Shown: positions 1-64,000 of the stretch, one piece after another
How positions within the stretch are numbered: the first letter of the stretch is position 1
Layout: each line of letters starts with the position of its first letter
Assembly (NCBI RefSeq): GCF_037893015.1
Contig: NC_133666.1
Coordinates: 459,512,594-459,576,593 of the forward strand
From: Macrotis lagotis
Lineage: Eukaryota; Chordata; Mammalia; Peramelemorphia; Peramelidae
Direction of reading: 5' to 3'
DNA: 64,000 bases
Notes under the pieces: generated by a model
Database searches by the model: none
What the model saw: the letters and a program-made list of their open reading frames with translations, nothing else
Told to the model about the DNA's origin: nothing
Position numbers and translations under genes: made by a program

Positions 1-187
1 ACCCAAGCAGTAATCCTATGACTGTACTAACATCCAACTAATATTTGTCCATCCAAAATACAAGAAGATGGTGTCAGATGGCTCACTGAAATCTAATTCT
101 ACATTTTCCTTATCTACAGGTTTCATAATCCTTTCAGAAAGGAAATCTAGTTTATAGGTGCAACCAAAGAGGCAAATGTGAGAAAAC

Positions 188-300
188 TGAGGCTGAGAGG
201 GCTTAAGTGATTTGCCTTGATCACACAGCTAGGGCTTAAAGTAAAATTTGAACTTGAGTCTTCCTGACTCCAAGCCATTCCACTTGCCCCCTCAATGCCT
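188..300 (-). repeat. MIR/CORE-SINE remnant
   Basis: Antisense MIR-type core: the 'ctgaggc', 'cacacagctag' and 'cttcctgactcc' blocks appear in the order expected of a minus-strand tRNA-derived CORE-SINE. It is diverged and has no visible target-site duplication. Confidence 0.6.
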
Positions 301-519
301 AGAGTATATAATATAATTTATAGTTATTTAAATAGTTTTTATGGTACCTTCTACTGAAATTTGGGCCTCTGACCCTTTATCAGATCCCATTAATTCTGTA
401 AGAAATTTAGATTCTGCACATTCATCTCTTGATAAAAGGCTATCTTCCTTCTAGACTCAGCTCAAGTACCATCTCCTTTCCTTAGATGAAAGAGGATCTT
501 TCTGTCATCACATTTTCTT

Positions 520-673
520 TTTTAGGTTTTTTTTTTTTGCAAGGCAAATGGGGTTAAGTGGCTTGTCCAAGGCCACACAGCCAGGTAATTATTAAGTGTC
601 TGAGACTGGATTTGAACCCAGGTACTCCTGACTCCAGGGCCAGTGCTTTATCCACTGCGCCACCTAGCCGCCC
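520..673 (-). repeat. tRNA-derived marsupial SINE (WSINE1-like)
   Basis: Nearly full-length minus-strand copy, running from a T-rich stretch (the A tail) to 'cacctagccgccc' (the tRNA-like 5' end). It is flanked by an 18-bp target-site duplication (502-519 and 674-691, CTGTCATCA then C/T then ATTTTCTT, one mismatch), so the edges are well fixed. Confidence 0.9.
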
Positions 674-850
674 CTGTCATCATATTTTCTTAGAAAACTT
701 TGTCTACCCATATTTTTGCCCTTAATATAGTCTATTTCATATAATTTGTATCTCTCTTGTAGTGAATTGGAAAAGAATCATTATTTGTACCAAAAGCCAT
801 TTTCAGAATGACTCTGCCACTTAGTACTTATATGATCTGGGCAGAGGGAG

Positions 851-998
851 GGGCAGCTATATGGCGCAGTGGGTAGGGCACCTGCCCTGGAGTCAGGAGG
901 GCCCGAGTTCAAATCTGATGTGAGGCATTTAATAATTTCTTAAGTGTGTGACCTTTGCCAAGTCACTTAACCCCAATGCCTTGCAAAACAAAACAAAG
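851..998 (+). repeat. tRNA-derived marsupial SINE (WSINE1-like)
   Basis: Plus-strand copy beginning 'ggggcagctatatggcgcag' and ending in 'ccttgcaaaacaaaac'. Box-B-like 'gagttcaaatc' is present. It is moderately diverged and abuts another SINE family on its 3' side. Confidence 0.85.
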
Positions 999-999
999 T

Positions 1000-1240
1000 C
1001 AGGAGGCTTTGAATTCAAATGTGGCCTCAGACATTAGCAGTGTGACCTTGGACAAGTCACTTAGCTTTGCCTCCTATCCAGGGCTTTCTCTAAGTCTGAT
1101 TCATAGCTAGCTCTGGAGGAGCAAGTGAGGTTGGTGACTTAGCACAGCCCCCCCCCCCCATTTGAATGCAATTCATGTGCATGTCATGGAATTACCTCCC
1201 TAATGTCCTGGTCTTCTTGAGAATGAAGGACAAACATCAT
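1000..1240 (+). repeat. Second marsupial tRNA-SINE family
   Basis: tRNA-like head without its first part, then a body with 'agctctggaggagcaagtgagg' and 'gacttagcacagcc', ending near 'gaatgaaggacaaac'. The same body recurs at 23675-23975 (plus) and 13410-13700 (minus), which defines the family inside this window. A poly-C run of about 11 sits inside the body. Family name not certain. Confidence 0.75.
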
Positions 1241-2019
1241 TTTCATCATATGATCTAGGGTAAATCTTTCTTCACCTAAAAGGTGAGGAGTTAGTCTGGC
1301 CTCTCTTATGTCACTTACAGCTATTCAACTCAATGCTTGCCAGATTATTTCAACTTACTTTCATTTCCATGAACACAATAATACATCTTATGTTTATTAC
1401 TTTTGGAAAAAATGGTAAGTTATATTGTGACATGAACAGCATGTTTCCTTTTCTTTTCTCCCACTGTCCTTATTTATCTCATCTTCTCACCTGCACAGTG
1501 CATGGGAGGCTATACTGATATACAGACAGGGTTACCCAATAGAAAATGATTTCTGGCCTTTTTAAATAAGTTTTGTTTTTTTGTTTTACTATTTCCTCCT
1601 ACATGATCTTTTTTGAAAGCTAGGATGACATTACTCATACATCATTTTCATGATATTCATTTTTCAGAATCTGTGAGTAGATGATATACTTTTTACATGT
1701 TAGAAATTGCTGCTAAACTCTAGCGGGAAGTTCCATGTTAGGCAATTTCCTTCATTGGGGTTACCAGAAATGGAAGAAAGCCTGTCAACATCAGAGTATC
1801 TTTTTGATTCATATTAATTTCTTTCGTTTATGCTTATTCTAGTTACTTTGCTTTGGGAGTTAAGTTGCTACACCCAGTAATACCATGTTAAGTTATATTA
1901 CTATTAAATATATAACTAACACATGGCAACATTAAGCATGCATCAACCACAGCAGGCTTACTCTTAAATCAATTTATGCTTTTATTAAATACTTTCTAAA
2001 AATTCTTTTCTTTGTTTAG

Positions 2020-2206
2020 GACTTCTACTAAGGTGTACCTTGGTGAAGCATTCTCTTTCCTAAGAAGAGATGTGAGGACAAAAAAAGTTAAAAGGACAGG
2101 GAAGTCAAAAGACATGAATGAAAAGCTAACAAAGGCTGTCAAATTTTCTAAGGCTGTTATTTCAGGTTTTGATAGGTTTGCTAAAATATTGAAGGCAAGT
2201 TGCTAA
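2020..2206 (+). CDS. Doubtful candidate terminal exon, or chance frame
   Basis: A pyrimidine-rich acceptor (2004-2019, ending TTTGTTTAG) precedes a 62-codon frame that ends in TAA at 2204-2206. The frame is lysine/arginine-rich (residues such as FLRRDVRTKKVKR) and is not in any repeat I recognise. It could be a 3' terminal exon of an upstream plus-strand gene, a decayed retrocopy, or chance. No AATAAA signal is visible in the following 800 bases, which argues against a terminal exon. I do not recognise the protein and make no functional claim. Confidence 0.15.
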
Positions 2207-2454
2207 AGCAAGAAAAAAATTCTAGATATAGAATGTTATGCAAGGGGCTTTGATTTACCTTCCAAGTCAACACAATTCTGAGACCCGAGCCTGTTTTAGG
2301 CAGTTCGTGGGTTGATGTACAGATTCCCAGAAAAATCTCTGGTTAGAGAAAGAACGTAAACTTAATTATGAAGGTGATACACACAAAAAGAACCAACTAT
2401 GACTGAAATGGTACTGTAGTTTTGTCTGCCCTTTTTTGGTGGGAAATATGTATG

Positions 2455-2465
2455 TATATATATAT

Positions 2466-2505
<40 letters not shown>
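2455..2505. repeat. (TA)n microsatellite
   Basis: About 25 TA/TG dinucleotides interrupted once by GCGCA near 2466-2470. Confidence 0.95.
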
Positions 2506-2507
<2 letters not shown>

Positions 2508-3674
2508 CAGTGTTATCAGAGTATTAGGTTGAGTAAGATCTTTTATTGTCAGACTTCCTCTGAGCAAATATGTACTATTTCTTAATGGTTGTGGCTTGTC
2601 ACAAAAGCCCATTTACTTTCTTGGTGCACAGATTCATTGTGGTTGAAGCAAGTTTCTTATATTACAGCTTTTCCTTATAAAAACATGGCTTTTTCTCTGG
2701 TTGTAATTGTGAATTTATATTCAGGTGTTTGTCAAGGCCACTACTAAGATCTTGGGATAATGTCTTTTCAAACACTTAAAGCAACACAATGTATTTTCAT
2801 ACTCCTTTAAAAGATGTCTCTGATTTTACAAGTTTGCTCTTTTCCCCCGATCCCAAGAGGATGCTTTTGAAATGTCTAGCCAGTGTTTCATAAGATGGGG
2901 TCCATCGGAGTGACATTTAATATTTAAAAGTTTATCCATTAAAGACCCCGCCGTGTACGGCTGCCTTTCCTGGAGGAGGACAGTGTATCGATAGAATGGA
3001 GATGTGCAATAGTGTCGATCTGGAAAGTTTTCACTGAGCACGACGGACTCCCCGAGACTTTATTTTGGGTAAAGATGGAAAAGAAAAGCCAGCGTCTAGG
3101 CTTCCCTCTCCTCTCCTCTCCTCTCCTCTGCCGTCCGCCCGTGGGGGCCGGGGAGATGGCCCACGGGCAGAAGCGCGGGGCGCGCGCCTCGGGCCGGATG
3201 AGGCGCTCCGGGCCGGGGCCCTCCCGGGGCCGCGCCGCAGCCGAGCCCGGGGGAAGCCTGTGGGAGCGGGCTGTGGGGCCGGGGCCGGGGCCGGGGGGCG
3301 GAGCCCCCTGCTTGTGGGAAGACGCCGAAGGAATGAGTAATCCGGGACGGGGTGGCCCAGACCCTCCTCGCAGCCCCGGCGGCCCTCACCCCCCGCGGCG
3401 AGGGCGAGGGCGAGGGGCCGGAGCCGCGGCGCCCGGCGCGGGCGGAGGCGAGGGAGGGGAGCGGCATAAAGCGGAGGGCGGCCGGGGCACCCGTGCGTCA
3501 CCCGGGGCCCGAGCGGCGAGGCGCGGGCTGGGCGCGGCGGAGGAGGGCGAGCGGGACCGAGGAGCCCGAGGAGCGGAGCCCGGCCCGCGCCCCCTGCCCG
3601 CGGCCGCCCGGCTGCGGCCGGCGCCGAGGCGCTCCTCCCCGGCCGGCCCGCGCGCCCGGCGGCGAGGCGGCAGG

Positions 3675-63663
<59,989 letters not shown>

Positions 63664-64000
63664 GTAATAGTGGGTATCACAGAGACTGTATAGAGCCTTA
63701 CAGCAATTCTGTGGCCAGGGCACGGTCCTTTTCTATTCAGCCCAAGTAGATAAAAAGAAGCTATTGCAGGTGATGGTCAAACTTTGTTTCTCAACGAGAT
63801 TGAATTAATTCCTGAGAAATAGAACTTTGCTTCATAAATCTTTCTGCCTTGTTTACATCCTAGATTCCATGTGTGTGTATGGGTCTGCTACAAACCTGTC
63901 ATATTAAGACTTTATGGGTCTCAGACCGCATCACATTTTCCTAGTGACTCTGTGGAACTGGCGTCCCCAAATCTGCCCACCCAGATTCCTCAGCTCCCAG
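63664..64000 (+). other. EMILIN2: Start of EMILIN2 intron 6
   Basis: No further exon or repeat recognised before the window ends. The exons for the C1q domain are expected downstream. Confidence 0.8.

Larger units (their letters stand above)
1..3100. other. Upstream intergenic region
   Basis: AT-rich DNA 5' of the EMILIN2 CpG island. It holds a MIR-like remnant, three tRNA-derived SINEs and a TA microsatellite, each listed separately, and one weak exon-like frame at 2020-2206. In 1240-2010 and 2510-3100 I recognise nothing. In human, SMCHD1 lies upstream of EMILIN2 on the same strand (established knowledge), but I could not identify any SMCHD1 sequence here. Confidence 0.7.

Noticed and set aside
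2020-2206. Naming the orphan frame as SMCHD1 from synteny
   Set aside because: I could not match the peptide to any part of that protein, so synteny alone is not enough.
3012-3674. In-frame extension of EMILIN2 upstream of the chosen ATG
   Set aside because: Open only because of GC content. The signal peptide begins at 3675 and the human protein starts at an equivalent place.

Overview
This window is nuclear DNA from a mammal, almost certainly a marsupial. The evidence is a vertebrate gene with GT-AG introns, a CpG-island promoter, and dense interspersed repeats of therian and marsupial type: tRNA-derived SINEs resembling WSINE1 and MAR1, CORE/MIR SINEs, L2, CR1/L3, L1 and HAL1. The most abundant SINE, many copies of which keep clear target-site duplications, looks like the family that expanded in Australian marsupials. 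The species is an inference. There are no bacterial genes, phage, CRISPR arrays or tRNA/rRNA genes.

One gene is securely identified: EMILIN2 (elastin microfibril interfacer 2), on the plus strand and running off the right edge. Six exons can be placed with matching splice phases: 3675-3787 (signal peptide), 4013-4135 and 36310-36485 (EMI domain), 40394-42349 (large coiled-coil exon), 60912-61325 (proline-rich/collagen-like) and 63628-63663 (short collagen-like). Together they encode 939 residues plus one base. The C-terminal C1q domain must lie beyond 64000. The product is a secreted extracellular-matrix glycoprotein.

Layout: 1-3100 is upstream intergenic DNA with SINEs and one doubtful exon-like frame (2020-2206). 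3100-4420 is a CpG island holding exons 1 and 2 and a GC-rich minisatellite against the exon 2 donor. Intron 2 (4136-36309) is 32 kb of repeat-rich DNA, including a complete HAL1 (half-LINE-1) insertion at 27201-29605 with its target-site duplication, 5'-truncated L1s and small hAT-type DNA transposons. Intron 3 (36486-40393) is mostly decayed L2 and MIR. Exon 4 opens with a five-unit 18-bp coding repeat. Intron 4 (42350-60911) contains a rearranged block at 43.8-45.8 kb, with an inverted duplication, a 109-bp tandem duplication and degenerate CCCTAA-rich stretches, plus nested L1/SINE/L2 insertions and long microsatellites. Introns 5 and 6 are ordinary.

I found no novel multi-gene system. 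The most unusual items are the inverted/tandem duplication complex in intron 4, the coding minisatellite in exon 4, the intact HAL1 with an internal tandem duplication, and the G-rich minisatellite at the exon 2 donor. Repeat family names are by recognition only; repeat edges without a stated target-site duplication are accurate to about 10-30 bases.
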